Assembly: GCF_902729405.1 (NCBI RefSeq)
Contig: NZ_LR746496.1
Coordinates: 930,001 to 994,000 of the forward strand
Direction of reading: 5' to 3'
Length of the DNA: 64,000 nt
Source: Acididesulfobacillus acetoxydans
Lineage (GTDB): Bacteria > Bacillota > Desulfitobacteriia > Desulfitobacteriales > Desulfitobacteriaceae
Each line of letters opens with the position of its first letter. The stretch's first letter is position 1. The notes under the pieces were generated by a model. That model worked only from the letters and a program-made list of their open reading frames with translations. It was not told the origin of the DNA and did not search any database. Below are positions 1-8,764 of the stretch, in pieces. The translations under genes were made by a program, and so were the position numbers.

Positions 1-1
1 A

Positions 2-487
2 GCATACGACCTGACTCCCGCTCCTTCCGCCCAACATCAATTTGCGGTTGGAGCGTTGTTTTTCATGATCAGGTCGTAAATACAAGGCAAGAACTGCCTC
101 TTATTTACGGCCCCATTCGATGTCTTTTTTAGTGAGAGTGGAAACTATGAACTGCCGGACGATGCAACCCAGCCTGATATTGCGGTAATTTGCGACAAAA
201 AGCAGATAGCTGAAAAAGGCTGTTATGGTTCTCCGACACTCATTGTTGAGGTCTTGTCTCCCTCAACGGCTGTAAAAGATTTCAACGAAGAATTCGAATT
301 ATATCAAAAGTATGGGGTGAAAGAGTATTGGATTGTTGATCCCGCCAATCGAATGATTCATGTCCACAGTCTGCATGAAGGCTTGTATACCAAACGGATC
401 ACTTATGGAGATAGGGACAACTTAAAATCGGCAACTTTTGTGGATTTGGCGATCCCTTTGGTATCCGTCTTCGAACTGGAAGCATAG
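2..487 (+). pseudogene. Uma2-family (DUF820) nuclease remnant, nonsense-interrupted
   Basis: The frame is open from the left edge except for one in-frame TAA at 77-79. Before the stop it reads YDLTPAPSAQHQFAVG, and after it KNCLLFTAPFDVFF, QPDIAVICD and EVLSPSTA, then GVKEYWIVDP. These are the ordered blocks of Uma2-type restriction-endonuclease-fold proteins. The distance from HQ to the NC..APFDV block equals the usual family spacing, so the TAA replaces one residue and is not a gene boundary. No ribosome binding site precedes the later TTG at 254. The 5' end lies outside the window. I infer an inactivated gene; a sequencing error at one base is the alternative. Confidence 0.75.
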
Positions 488-665
488 CGGACAGCGAGAT
501 CCTTTTTGCGCTAATAGGCAAATGCGGGTCTGCGGCTATCCGTGAAATACTCTCGCGCGTATCTGGCAGCGGGGACCCAGTTAGCGCAGTGGGAATGGGT
601 AAGAAGAAAAAGCTCAGTCGACCATGTATCGCGGCAGGAAGACTGAGCAGGGCATGGGAGGTAAG

Positions 666-995
666 ATGGCTGCATTTGATGACTTTGAGAAGTTAGATAT
701 CCGGGTGGGGGAAATCGTCAGGGCGGAAGTATTCGAAAAGGCAAAAAGGCCGGCATATAAACTTTGGGTCGATTTTGGTGAGGAGATTGGCACAAAGAAA
801 TCGAGTGCTCAAATTGCGGACTGCTACGACAAGGGAGAACTCATCGGGAAACAAGTCTTGGGGGTGGTCAATTTCCCTCCCCGACAAATTGCGGATTTCA
901 TGTCGGAGGTCTTAATCCTGGGGGTTTACGCCAAACAGGGAGTTGTACTCGTTCAGCCGGAGCAAGCCGTGAGAAAAGGTGACAGGCTTGGTTGA
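666..995 (+). CDS. csaA: CsaA-like tRNA-binding-domain protein
   Basis: A 109-residue protein that is a single EMAP-II/tRNA-binding OB fold, matching the size of bacterial CsaA, a homodimeric export-linked chaperone-like protein. Recognisable blocks are the N-terminal FEKLDIRVGEI, the central KKSSAQIAD and the C-terminal GVVNFPPRQIADFMSEVLILG. The start is ATG 666, preceded by GGGAGG at about 657; a longer reading from 624 adds unconserved residues. It appears to be a single-gene unit between a dead Uma2 gene and a convergent gene. The family assignment is firm; the chaperone role rests on family knowledge. Confidence 0.9.
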   Translation: MAAFDDFEKLDIRVGEIVRAEVFEKAKRPAYKLWVDFGEEIGTKKSSAQIADCYDKGELIGKQVLGVVNFPPRQIADFMSEVLILGVYAKQGVVLVQPEQAVRKGDRLG

Positions 996-1072
996 AAAAG
1001 TCAATAGGGGCAATAGCAAAGGAAATTGTTGGCCGCATGGCTTTCCTCCTGCGGCCAAACCGTGGGAGCACG

Positions 1073-1381
1073 TCAGTCCGGTTTGTTGCGGGAAAAAGCG
1101 GCGGCAGATGCCGCCAGAATACCGTTGCCGAACGCGTAGTAAGCGATGCGCAGGGCTTCGGCAATTTCCGCGTCTGTGGTGCCCATGCCCCTGAGAGTGC
1201 GGGCGATGCTTTCGACTCCGGTGGCGGCTCCATGGGCTGCATCCAGAGCCATGGCGATCAGGAGTTTCGTTTTGGCGTCGAGAGTTTCCGGTTTCATGGC
1301 TGTTGATGCGACTTTTTCAATAGCCTGAGCGAACTCGGGATCGGTTTGATCGAGAAAGGCTAAAAAGGGTGGCAAAGCCAT
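1073..1381 (-). CDS. carboxymuconolactone decarboxylase-like protein lacking CxxC
   Basis: A 102-residue all-helical protein of the CMD/AhpD-like type. It shows KTKLLIAMALDAAHGAATGVE and then GMGTTDAEIAEALRIAYYAFGNG, which fit the two core helices. In the peroxidatic members of this superfamily the first helix carries a C-x-x-C-H motif. Here the equivalent stretch (AAHGAATGVE) has no cysteine, so peroxidase activity like that of AhpD is unlikely. The start is ATG 1381, with AGGAGG eight bases upstream on the minus strand. It is convergent with csaA. The function is unknown beyond the fold. Confidence 0.8.
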   Translation of the reverse strand: MALPPFLAFLDQTDPEFAQAIEKVASTAMKPETLDAKTKLLIAMALDAAHGAATGVESIARTLRGMGTTDAEIAEALRIAYYAFGNGILAASAAAFSRNKPD

Positions 1382-1548
1382 AGTGAATTCCTCCTTTTGC
1401 TCAGTTCCTCCGGTCTTCTTACTGCTTGGCCGGGATGTTCAATTTTACTTTATCCGAGGAAAGGCTGCGCGTCAAGAAAGGATTTGTGTCTATTGTTAAC
1501 GAGCTGCTGAAAATACTGAGCCTGCATTAGAACAAGGACTTCCTCACT

Positions 1549-2601
1549 TTGCTCCATGCCTTGACCGGTAAGTTATCTTTATCGGCGACTGAGGTGACGG
1601 CAAAAATCAAAGAGGTGACGGACAGCATTGAGGACTACGAAAAGGTTGAACAGACTACGTCTTTTGAAGAAGGAGCCACCCAAACCTTTTCTCCCTCCCG
1701 GATATGGTTCAAACGCCCCCACTTTTACCGGGTGGAGTCAACTCATCCTTCCTGGGGAAGAACTGCCGTTATCATGCGGGGGAGTGAAGGTTTAACCATA
1801 ATGGAGAAGAGCCGGCAGGCCACTTGGCTGAAAATGAGTGATAAGCTGAGGGGGCAGATGGATCTGGGCTTTGCCGATACCCTGAAAACCCTGGCTGCGG
1901 ACAAATCAAGCCGCTTATTGGGGACAGAGTATATTGAGGGCCGTCCGGCTCTGCACCTTCAGTTCACGGAACAGGTAAGCAACAAGGGAGAGATGACGAC
2001 CCATCTCTGGATGGATAAGGAGACCTGGATGCCGTTGGTCACGGAGTGGTACGATGTCGAGGGTCGTCTGGTGCAGCGTAAGATTGTTCGGGAGTTGAGG
2101 TTGAACCAGGGCTTGCCGGATTCTCTCTTCGAACTGTCGATTCCGGAAGGTTATGTGGTTACGGATAAACGGCAGGAGGAACTCCAGCCCATGGCAGAGA
2201 TTTCCTGGGAGGAAGCCGCGTCCAGATTGGGATGTGCGCCCTACCGGCTCCAAATGGGTCTGGAGAACGAGCCACTCAAGGCGAAGAATCAGTGGGTTAT
2301 GGTTTCGCCTGAGCGGGGAGCCTTGCTCAGCCAGTACACTGAACTGGGAAAACCTTTCCCCAAGCTGATGATTACCTAGGGGCCTTTTGATCCAACCAAT
2401 CTGCCGGAGGGTATGACAGCCAAGCCCGAACGTTTCATCTTCGATCAACAGGAGGTTGAGGGGAAATATGTGGCTGCGGATGTCTACCGGGTCAAGGGTA
2501 TGCTGATTTGGCAAACGGATGAGTACTATTTCAGTTTGGGTGGGGACTACGGACTAGATGAACTCAAAGACCTGGCAGCCCGGCTGAAGAAGCCGGAGTA
2601 G
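1549..2601 (+). pseudogene. LolA/MucB-like lipoprotein-carrier-type protein, amber-interrupted
   Basis: One reading frame runs from about 1531 to 2601, broken by TAG at 2377-2379. The part before the stop (IKEVTDSIEDYEKVEQTT, RIWFKRPHFYRVES, LLGTEYIEGRPALHLQF, THLWMDKETWMPLV) is typical of outer-membrane-lipoprotein-sorting-like proteins, which in Firmicutes are secreted or lipid-anchored. The part after it (RFIFDQQEVEGKYVAADVYRVKGMLIWQ) continues the C-terminal domain in the same frame. The 5' end is also damaged: another in-frame TAG lies at 1528, and no signal peptide or ribosome binding site precedes the TTG at 1549. I infer a decayed gene. Amber read-through as pyrrolysine is unlikely in this family. 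Confidence 0.7.
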
Positions 2602-2613
2602 GAAGGAGTTGGA

Positions 2614-2726
2614 TTAGGAAAATAGTGGGTTAGGAAAGAACTAGGTTAGGAAGGAACTAGGTTAGGACAGAACGAGGATTAGGACAGAACTAGGTTGGGA
2701 CAGAATTGAATTAGGAAAATAGTGGG
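2614..2726 (+). repeat. minisatellite of seven 16-17 bp units
   Basis: Seven head-to-tail units of the form TTAGGAmAGAACTAGG follow each other directly after the broken LolA-like gene; one unit is 17 bp and the rest 16 bp. The first and last copies share the variant TTAGGAAAATAGTGGG. The unit core TTAGGA resembles the 20-bp units before hutH. The remaining stretch to 3097 holds no gene I can support. It is purine-rich, with many GAAAAxGATACG-like words, and ends in the ribosome binding site of the next gene. Confidence 0.85.
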
Positions 2727-3097
2727 CTAGGATTAGGCTCTTCAGGAAAAAGCCGGGGCAGAAGAAGTGGTTGGAAACAGGCCGCCTGTGAATAGGGTTT
2801 CGGCCCTTTGCGCCAGGCGGCCCAGCACTTAAGCGGACAGTGGATGGAGTGCCAAAAACTGGGTTCCCTAACACAAACACAAGGATCGATGACTACCACC
2901 GCTAAAATATTTCGCATGCTTAGGGGTTGCATTTTAAGGCTCTATTGGGCATAATGGAGCAGGAACGAATGCTGAACAATGGCAATGAAAACGGAATAGA
3001 CAGTGAAAAGTGAACTGAAAGATGATGCTGAAAAGGATACGAAAAACGATACGGAAAAAAATAATGATAGGGAATGGGTGCCCGGAGGTGGGGGTTA

Positions 3098-3637
3098 ATG
3101 ATGGAGATTGAGGCTCTGATCGAGGAAGCCTTGGCAACGGGTTTCTCACACGCCGCGAAACTGAAAACAGACACGCTGCGATTTTTGCCGGAAGTTCGCG
3201 ACATGTGCAGCGCCGACCGCTGCCACAACTACAACAAGTGCTGGACGTGCCCGCCGGCGTGCGGTACGCTTGAAGAATTTGAAGCCAAGGCCCGCCGGTT
3301 TCAACAGGGTATCATCGTTCAGAGCGTAGGCCGTATTGAAGATTCATTTGATATTGAAAGTATGCAGGCGCTGGAAAAGCAACACACCAAGAATTTTGAG
3401 AAGCTGGTTCTCAGACTGCGGAGTCGATCCCTGAACTTTTTGGCCTTGGGGGCTGGGGGTTGTACCATCTGTGAAACATGCTCCTACCCGGATGAACCTT
3501 GCCGTTTCCCGGACAGGGCGGTGACCTCGATGGAGGCGAGCGGCCTTTGGGTCAGCGATGTCTGCGAGAAGAACGGTGTTGAGTACAACTATGGGCCCAA
3601 CCGAATGGCGTATACAAGCTGTATTCTGGTGGAATAG
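3098..3637 (+). CDS. DUF2284 cysteine-rich metal-binding protein
   Basis: A 179-residue protein of the DUF2284 family, described as putative metal binding. Cysteine clusters are visible: CSADRCHNYNKCWTCPPACG near residue 35, then GGCTICETCSYPDEPCRFP near 120. A conserved end block YNYGPNRMAYTSCILVE finishes the protein. The spacing of the cysteines suggests one or two iron-sulfur clusters, but no function is established. The start is ATG 3098, behind GGAGGTGGGGG at 3083-3093; ATG 3101 is an equal alternative. It is transcribed alone and faces the next gene tail to tail. Confidence 0.85.
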   Translation: MMEIEALIEEALATGFSHAAKLKTDTLRFLPEVRDMCSADRCHNYNKCWTCPPACGTLEEFEAKARRFQQGIIVQSVGRIEDSFDIESMQALEKQHTKNFEKLVLRLRSRSLNFLALGAGGCTICETCSYPDEPCRFPDRAVTSMEASGLWVSDVCEKNGVEYNYGPNRMAYTSCILVE

Positions 3638-3672
3638 GCCTTTGCACCAACAAAAAAGCCATCAATATTACC

Positions 3673-4026
3673 TCAAGGGGCGGAGTCTATTCGGAAGGAT
3701 ACATGGCCACTCTGGAAATGGGGGATAAATATTTGAGAACAATCCTGGGTTTTTTCGGGATTACTGACTTTACCACAATAGTCGCAGAAATGCTGGATGT
3801 CATTGGGGTTGGCATCGAAGACATTCTGAATAAAACAGTTAGCCGGGCGAAAGAAGTCGCAGCCATTTTCTAGATTTCCATACCCTTCAGCTAATCCTGC
3901 GAGCGGAGCAGAGGAATTTACGACAACTCGCGAGCCAGAGTAGTTCCTTCCTCCTGCGGAGTATTCCGCAGTCAGTACGAGTCGTCCGAGAAGGAGGACA
4001 AGGCTTGCGCATAAAAGGAGTTTCAT
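3673..4026 (-). CDS. small putative secreted Cys-containing protein
   Basis: I do not recognise a family. The 117-residue product starts with a plausible signal sequence (MKLLLCASLVLLLGRLVLTAEYS) and has a cysteine-rich C-terminal half containing HFCDYCGK and then TQDCSQIFIPHF, which resembles a zinc-ribbon knuckle. The start is ATG 4026, with AGGA five to eight bases upstream; TTG 4029 directly precedes it. It is divergent from the ABC exporter that begins at 4057, so the two share a very short promoter region. It could be a non-coding reading frame, but the signal-peptide-like start and Cys spacing favour a gene. Confidence 0.45.
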   Translation of the reverse strand: MKLLLCASLVLLLGRLVLTAEYSAGGRNYSGSRVVVNSSAPLAGLAEGYGNLENGCDFFRPANCFIQNVFDANPNDIQHFCDYCGKVSNPEKTQDCSQIFIPHFQSGHVSFRIDSAP

Positions 4027-4056
4027 CAATCCTGGAGTAAAGGAACTAAGAATTGG

Positions 4057-6282
4057 ATGTTAAAATTAGCCAGATATCTGAAGCCGTATACCGTCATGCT
4101 GATCGCGGCTGTTCTTCTCATTTTCGTGCAGGCCATGTCAGACCTTTCCCTGCCGGATTACATGTCGAACATCGTTAACCAGGGAATCCAGCAGGGCGGC
4201 ATCTTGAACGCCGTGCCGGTGGCGGTCAGGAAAAGCGAAATGTCCAAACTCACGCTGTTCATGAACCCGGCAGAGAAAGCCGAGGTCCTTAAAGACTACA
4301 ACTTGGTTGATAAAGCGAGTGCGGACTATGGGAAATATGTCAAGGATTATCCGAGGCTTGCGGAAGACGCGATTTATGTTCTTAAAAACGTTGGGACTGC
4401 GGAAATCAACAGGCTGAACCCTGTCTTGGGCCGGGCCTTTTTGGCTGTGTCCGGTATCGAGAAAATGCAGGCCGCCGCCAAAGGTGGAGTTGTATCTTTT
4501 AAAGGCATGCAAATACCGGCCAAGACCGATTTGTTCGCGCTTTTGGCCCGGCTGCCGGAGGCTCAGCGGGCCAAGCTTAGGAACGAAATGAGCAGTAAGT
4601 TCTCAACGATGGGCGACAGCATGATCATTCAGGCTGCCGCCGGTCCGGTCAAAGCGGAATATGCCGCCTTAGGCATGAACACCAACAAGATCCAGACCGA
4701 TTATATCCGGAATACGGGTTTCGTTATGCTGTTGGTCGCGTTGCTCAGTGCGGTTTGCACAGTGCTGGTGGGTTTTTTGTCGGCGCTGATTGCGGCAGGG
4801 TTTTCGCGCGATTTGCGCAAGGGCCTGTTTGCCAAGGTCGAGAGCTTCTCCAGCGGGGAGTTTGACCAATTCTCCACCGCCTCGCTCATTACGAGGACTA
4901 CAAATGACATTACCCAGATTCAAACCCTGGCCATGATTATGATCCGGATGGTGTTTTATGCGCCGATCATGGGGGTGGGCGGGGTGATCCGGGCTCTGGG
5001 GAAGAGCAGCTCCATGTCCTGGATTATTGCCTTGGCTGTCATCGTCCTCTTGGGCCTGATTTTGGTCGTGTTTTCAATGGCCCTGCCTAGGTTCAAGCGC
5101 ATCCAGAAACTCGTCGACCGACTTAATCTCATAATGCGCGAAAATCTTGCGGGGATGATGGTAATCAGGGCTTTCAATGCTCAGGCTTTTGAGGAAAACC
5201 GCTTTGATCAGGCGAACGTGGATCTCACGCGAACCAACCTCGTCGTCAACCGGGTCATGGTGGTCATGATGCCGGCGATGACGATCATCATGAACGGCGT
5301 TAGCCTGCTCATCGTCTGGGTCGGCGCCCATCAAATTGCCAACGCGGGTATGCAAGTGGGCGATATGATGGCCTTTATGCAGTATGCCATACAAATCATC
5401 ATGGCCTTCCTGATGCTCTCGATCATGTTTATCATGATCCCGCGGGCTTCCGTTTCCGCCCAGCGTATCGGGGAAGTTTTGCAGGTGGAGCCGAGCATCG
5501 TGGATCCGAAAGAGCCCGTACATTTTAGTCGAAAAGTGGCCGGGGTGCTGGAACTCAAGAATGTGTCCTTCCGCTATCCGGGTGCCGAGGAAGATGCCCT
5601 GAAGAACATCAGTTTCACAGCTTTACCGGGCCAAACCACGGCTATCATCGGGGCAACGGGTGCCGGCAAGAGCACCCTTATCAACCTGATTCCCCGCTTC
5701 TACGATGTGACGGAAGGGGCCATATTGTTGGATGGAGTGGATGTGCGAACCGTGCTTCAGCATGAACTCCATGAGAAGATTGGCTACGTGCCGCAGAAAG
5801 GCATTCTTTTCAGCGGCAGCATTGAATCCAACCTGAGATATGCGGATGAGTCCGCTTCGGATGAGGAGATAAAAAAAGCGGCGCAAATTGCTCAAGCCGA
5901 GGAATTCATCGCACAAAAGCCGGAAGGGTTTGCGTCCGAGATTTCGCAAGGGGGGGGCAATGTGTCCGGCGGTCAGAAACAGCGGCTGTCCATCGCCCGG
6001 GCCTTAGTGAAAAGACCCGAAATCTATATTTTTGACGACAGTTTTTCGGCCTTGGACTTTAAGACGGATGCGGCTTTGAGGAAGGCACTCAAGGCGGAAA
6101 CAGGCGGCAGCACGGTTCTCATCGTAGCCCAGCGGATTTCCACGATCATGAATGCCGAGCAGATCATTGTTCTGGAGGATGGCCGGGTGGCCGGAAAAGG
6201 GACACACAGGGAACTGATGGAACATTGCGAGGCCTATCGGGAGATTGCCCTATCCCAGTTGTCCAAGGAGGAATTGGCATGA
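4057..6282 (+). CDS. heterodimeric ABC exporter subunit, degenerate-site half
   Basis: A 741-residue fused permease-ATPase of the type I (LmrCD/TM287-288 style) exporters. TM1 is at residues 10-30, and TM2 begins only near 222. About 150 mostly soluble residues between them form an outside-facing insertion that is absent from the partner. The nucleotide domain has Walker A GATGAGKST and an intact signature VSGGQKQRLS, but its Walker B ends IYIFDDSFSALD. The catalytic glutamate is therefore aspartate, as expected for the non-hydrolytic site of a heterodimer. Substrate is unknown; drugs, lipids or peptides are typical. ATG 4057 has AGGA at a long spacing. The stop overlaps the next start (ATGA). 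Confidence 0.92.
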   Translation: MLKLARYLKPYTVMLIAAVLLIFVQAMSDLSLPDYMSNIVNQGIQQGGILNAVPVAVRKSEMSKLTLFMNPAEKAEVLKDYNLVDKASADYGKYVKDYPRLAEDAIYVLKNVGTAEINRLNPVLGRAFLAVSGIEKMQAAAKGGVVSFKGMQIPAKTDLFALLARLPEAQRAKLRNEMSSKFSTMGDSMIIQAAAGPVKAEYAALGMNTNKIQTDYIRNTGFVMLLVALLSAVCTVLVGFLSALIAAGFSRDLRKGLFAKVESFSSGEFDQFSTASLITRTTNDITQIQTLAMIMIRMVFYAPIMGVGGVIRALGKSSSMSWIIALAVIVLLGLILVVFSMALPRFKRIQKLVDRLNLIMRENLAGMMVIRAFNAQAFEENRFDQANVDLTRTNLVVNRVMVVMMPAMTIIMNGVSLLIVWVGAHQIANAGMQVGDMMAFMQYAIQIIMAFLMLSIMFIMIPRASVSAQRIGEVLQVEPSIVDPKEPVHFSRKVAGVLELKNVSFRYPGAEEDALKNISFTALPGQTTAIIGATGAGKSTLINLIPRFYDVTEGAILLDGVDVRTVLQHELHEKIGYVPQKGILFSGSIESNLRYADESASDEEIKKAAQIAQAEEFIAQKPEGFASEISQGGGNVSGGQKQRLSIARALVKRPEIYIFDDSFSALDFKTDAALRKALKAETGGSTVLIVAQRISTIMNAEQIIVLEDGRVAGKGTHRELMEHCEAYREIALSQLSKEELA

Positions 6283-8159
6283 GTGAGGAGAGAAGGGTAC
6301 CACAACCCCGGCGTGGGCCCATGGGCGGTATGGGGCACGGGCCGGGCGGTATGATAGGGGGCGGCGAAAAAGCCCGGGATTTCCGCGGCACCATGAAAAA
6401 ACTCTGGGCCTATTTGAACGTTTATCGCACGGCCATGGCCGTTGTTGTCATTTTCGCGGCGGCCAGTGCCATATTTTCCATAGTGGGACCCAAAATATTG
6501 GGAAACGTAACCACACACCTCTTTGAAGGCGCGTTAAGCATGATTGCCGGGAACAGCGGCGGGATAGATTTTGGCTATGTCGGCAGGACCATCCTTTTCC
6601 TGGTCGCTCTGTATTTTTTGAGCGCACTGTTCAGCTACATTCAGGGCTGGGTCATGACGGGCGTCGCCATGAAAGTGAGCTACCGGTTCCGCCGGGATAT
6701 CTCGGAGAAAATCAACCGCATGCCTCTGGGCTATTTTGAGCGGACCAACCATGGCGAAGTGTTGTCCCGTGTGACGAATGATGTCGATACGCTCAGCCAA
6801 ACGCTCAATCAAAGCTTGACCCAGATCATCACCTCCGTAACCACCGTGATCGGGGTCTTGGTCATGATGCTGAGCATAAGCTGGCTTCTGACCTTGGTTG
6901 CGCTTGTCGTTATTCCTCTCTCGATGATTATCGTTATGGTGATCATTAAATGGTCCCAGAAATACTTCAAAGAACAACAGGATAATCTAGGGCATGTGAA
7001 CGGCCATGTGGAGGAAATGTATGGCGGCCATGTGATTATGAAGGCTTTTAACGGTGAAAGGAAGAGCCTAGAGCAGTTTGACGGCTTTAATGAGGATCTT
7101 TACCGGGTGGCCTGGAAGTCGCAGTTTTTGTCCGGGCTCATCATGCCGATCATGAGTTTTGTCAGTAACTTGAGTTTCGTCGCCGTCAGCGTCCTGGGCG
7201 GCTGGCTCGTAATCAGGAACGCCATGCAGGTAGGAGACATTCAGGCTTTCATTCAATACGTGCGTTCCTTTACCCAGCCGATCACCCAGCTGGCCAATAT
7301 TTCCAACATCCTGCAGCAGACCGCCGCTTCCGCTGAGCGTGTTTTCGAATTCCTGGCGGAGGAGGAGGAAGTCCCGGATAACTCTGAGCCTGTCCGGTCA
7401 GACGGTGTCCAAGGGAGTGTCGAGTTTAAGCATGTGCATTTTGGCTATGACCCGGAAAAAGTGGTTATTAACGATTTCTCGGCCCAAGTAAAACCCGGTC
7501 AGAAAGTGGCGATCGTCGGTCCGACCGGGGCGGGCAAGACCACGATGGTCAAACTCCTCATGCGCTTCTATGATGTCAACGAGGGGGCAATTTTGGTGGA
7601 CGGCCATGATATCAGGGATTTCAGCCGCGGCGATCTGCGCTCTAAGTTTGGCATGGTTTTGCAGGATACTTGGCTCTATAACGGCACCATTATGGAGAAC
7701 ATCCGCTATGGCCGGCTGGGCGCTAATGACGAGGAGGTCGTAGCGGCGGCGAAGGCGGCGCACGTAGACGGCTTTGTCCACACCCTGCCGAAGGGATATA
7801 AAATGGTGCTGAATGAAGAAGCATCCAATGTCTCCCAGGGGCAAAAACAGCTCCTGACGATTGCCAGGGCGATCCTGGCGGATCCGAAGATACTCATTCT
7901 GGATGAAGCGACGAGTTCGGTCGATACCCGGACTGAGGTGCAGATCCAAAAAGCCATGGATCACCTCATGGCCAATAGGACGAGCTTTATCATTGCTCAC
8001 CGCTTGTCCACCATCCGCGACGCGGATTTGATCCTGGTGATGAATCACGGCGATATCGTGGAGACGGGGCACCATAAGGAACTCTTGGCCAAGGGCGGGT
8101 TCTATGCCAACCTCTACAACAGCCAGTTTGAGGCGGGCGCCGTAGCGGAGGCGGGTTAG
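6279..8159 (+). CDS. heterodimeric ABC exporter subunit, catalytic Walker B half
   Basis: A 626-residue permease-ATPase, translationally coupled to the preceding subunit by an ATGA overlap and with its own AAGGAGG. The N-terminal tail is Gly/Arg/Met-rich (PMGGMGHGPGGMIGGG), a feature often seen in these partners. The nucleotide domain has Walker A GPTGAGKTT, Walker B ILILDEATSSVD with the catalytic Glu, and switch H in AHRLST, but a degenerate signature VSQGQKQLL. Together the two proteins make one consensus and one degenerate ATP site. No regulator is adjacent; the nearest MarR gene is at 21.5 kb and belongs to another exporter. Confidence 0.93.
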   Translation: MSEERRVPQPRRGPMGGMGHGPGGMIGGGEKARDFRGTMKKLWAYLNVYRTAMAVVVIFAAASAIFSIVGPKILGNVTTHLFEGALSMIAGNSGGIDFGYVGRTILFLVALYFLSALFSYIQGWVMTGVAMKVSYRFRRDISEKINRMPLGYFERTNHGEVLSRVTNDVDTLSQTLNQSLTQIITSVTTVIGVLVMMLSISWLLTLVALVVIPLSMIIVMVIIKWSQKYFKEQQDNLGHVNGHVEEMYGGHVIMKAFNGERKSLEQFDGFNEDLYRVAWKSQFLSGLIMPIMSFVSNLSFVAVSVLGGWLVIRNAMQVGDIQAFIQYVRSFTQPITQLANISNILQQTAASAERVFEFLAEEEEVPDNSEPVRSDGVQGSVEFKHVHFGYDPEKVVINDFSAQVKPGQKVAIVGPTGAGKTTMVKLLMRFYDVNEGAILVDGHDIRDFSRGDLRSKFGMVLQDTWLYNGTIMENIRYGRLGANDEEVVAAAKAAHVDGFVHTLPKGYKMVLNEEASNVSQGQKQLLTIARAILADPKILILDEATSSVDTRTEVQIQKAMDHLMANRTSFIIAHRLSTIRDADLILVMNHGDIVETGHHKELLAKGGFYANLYNSQFEAGAVAEAG

Positions 8160-8160
8160 G

Positions 8161-8210
8161 TCGGTGAACTACCCCCGCTTACGCTTCGCTAAGAAGCGGG
8201 GGCTTCTCGG
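8161..8210 (+). repeat. GC-rich hairpin element, IS200/IS605-end-like (family 2, copy 1)
   Basis: The element begins two bases after the ABC stop codon and reads GGTGAACTA, then CCCCCGCTT, an 11-base loop, AAGCGGGGG and CTTCT. A second copy lies at 47886-47935. Between copies the stem changes from CTT/AAG to CCT/AGG, a compensating pair change. Its layout resembles the subterminal hairpins of IS200/IS605-type elements. Here it probably also serves as the transcription stop of the ABC operon, although the T tract is weak. The following stretch to 8560 holds no gene I can support. Confidence 0.7.
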
Positions 8211-8560
8211 CGAACACTCGGGCGTTGGCTTCCTGTTTCATCAACCGTTGCCTTCGTGCAGCACTCAAGGTTTCCGGGTGCTGGATGAGCACCTGCTCCC
8301 TGATAAACCCCCGCTACCAGTGAAGTACCGAAGAGCCCGGGGCGGGGAAATTCGCACGCCGGCACATTGCGGGGTTGCGGCATAGGTTTCACTTATTTGT
8401 CTGCGAAAGGTGCTATAATCAAGCTGACGTATGCAGAGAATCTGCCGCTTGCGGGCCAGCGGAAAAGGCGGCAAGCAACAGTATGGAACGGTTGCAAAAG
8501 AGAAACGCCTCATAGGACTTAAAAAGGCCCCCGAAAAGGGAACCCAAGCAAGGGAACATA

Positions 8561-8569
8561 TGGTATACT
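8561..8569 (+). promoter_or_regulatory. extended -10 promoter of the toxin gene
   Basis: TGGTATACT is a TG-N-TATACT extended -10 box about 95 bases before the toxin start. No good -35 box is seen, which is compatible with an extended -10 promoter. A similar TGCTATAAT lies at 8412-8419 and could be a second start further upstream. Confidence 0.45.
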
Positions 8570-8665
8570 AGGTTCGTACAACCGAATAGGTGCAGGGTGG
8601 GCGGCTTTTCCCCTGGATAGTGCCCCTGATCTTCCTCAACGAAAAGGAGATGGGGGGTGCTGGCG

Positions 8666-8764
8666 ATGAGCGTATATCATGCGCTAATGTTTGCAATTTC
8701 CTTTGCGACATTAGTGCTGTTCATACTCAAGGTCGCAAAGAACTTAATGGAAAAGCAAAAGTAG
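8666..8764 (+). CDS. holin-like type I toxin peptide (Hol-Tox type)
   Basis: The product is 32 residues: a short polar start (MSVYHALMFA), one membrane helix (about residues 5-24) and a basic tail ending KNLMEKQK. This is the pattern of putative holin-like toxins in Firmicutes, which damage the membrane when overproduced and are silenced by an antisense RNA. GGAGATGGGGGG lies upstream. The 3' end of the gene overlaps a predicted antisense RNA driven by a near-consensus promoter on the other strand. Family match is by pattern, length and context only. Confidence 0.75.
   Translation: MSVYHALMFAISFATLVLFILKVAKNLMEKQK

Noticed and set aside
2377-2379. In-frame TAG in the LolA-like gene as a pyrrolysine codon
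   Set aside because: Pyrrolysine is confined to a few methylamine-type enzymes, and this gene also lacks an intact 5' end, so decay is simpler.
8419-8560. Riboswitch (c-di-GMP type) before the toxin gene
   Set aside because: A few words look similar (GGCGGCAAGCAAC), but the conserved core and tetraloop arrangement are missing.
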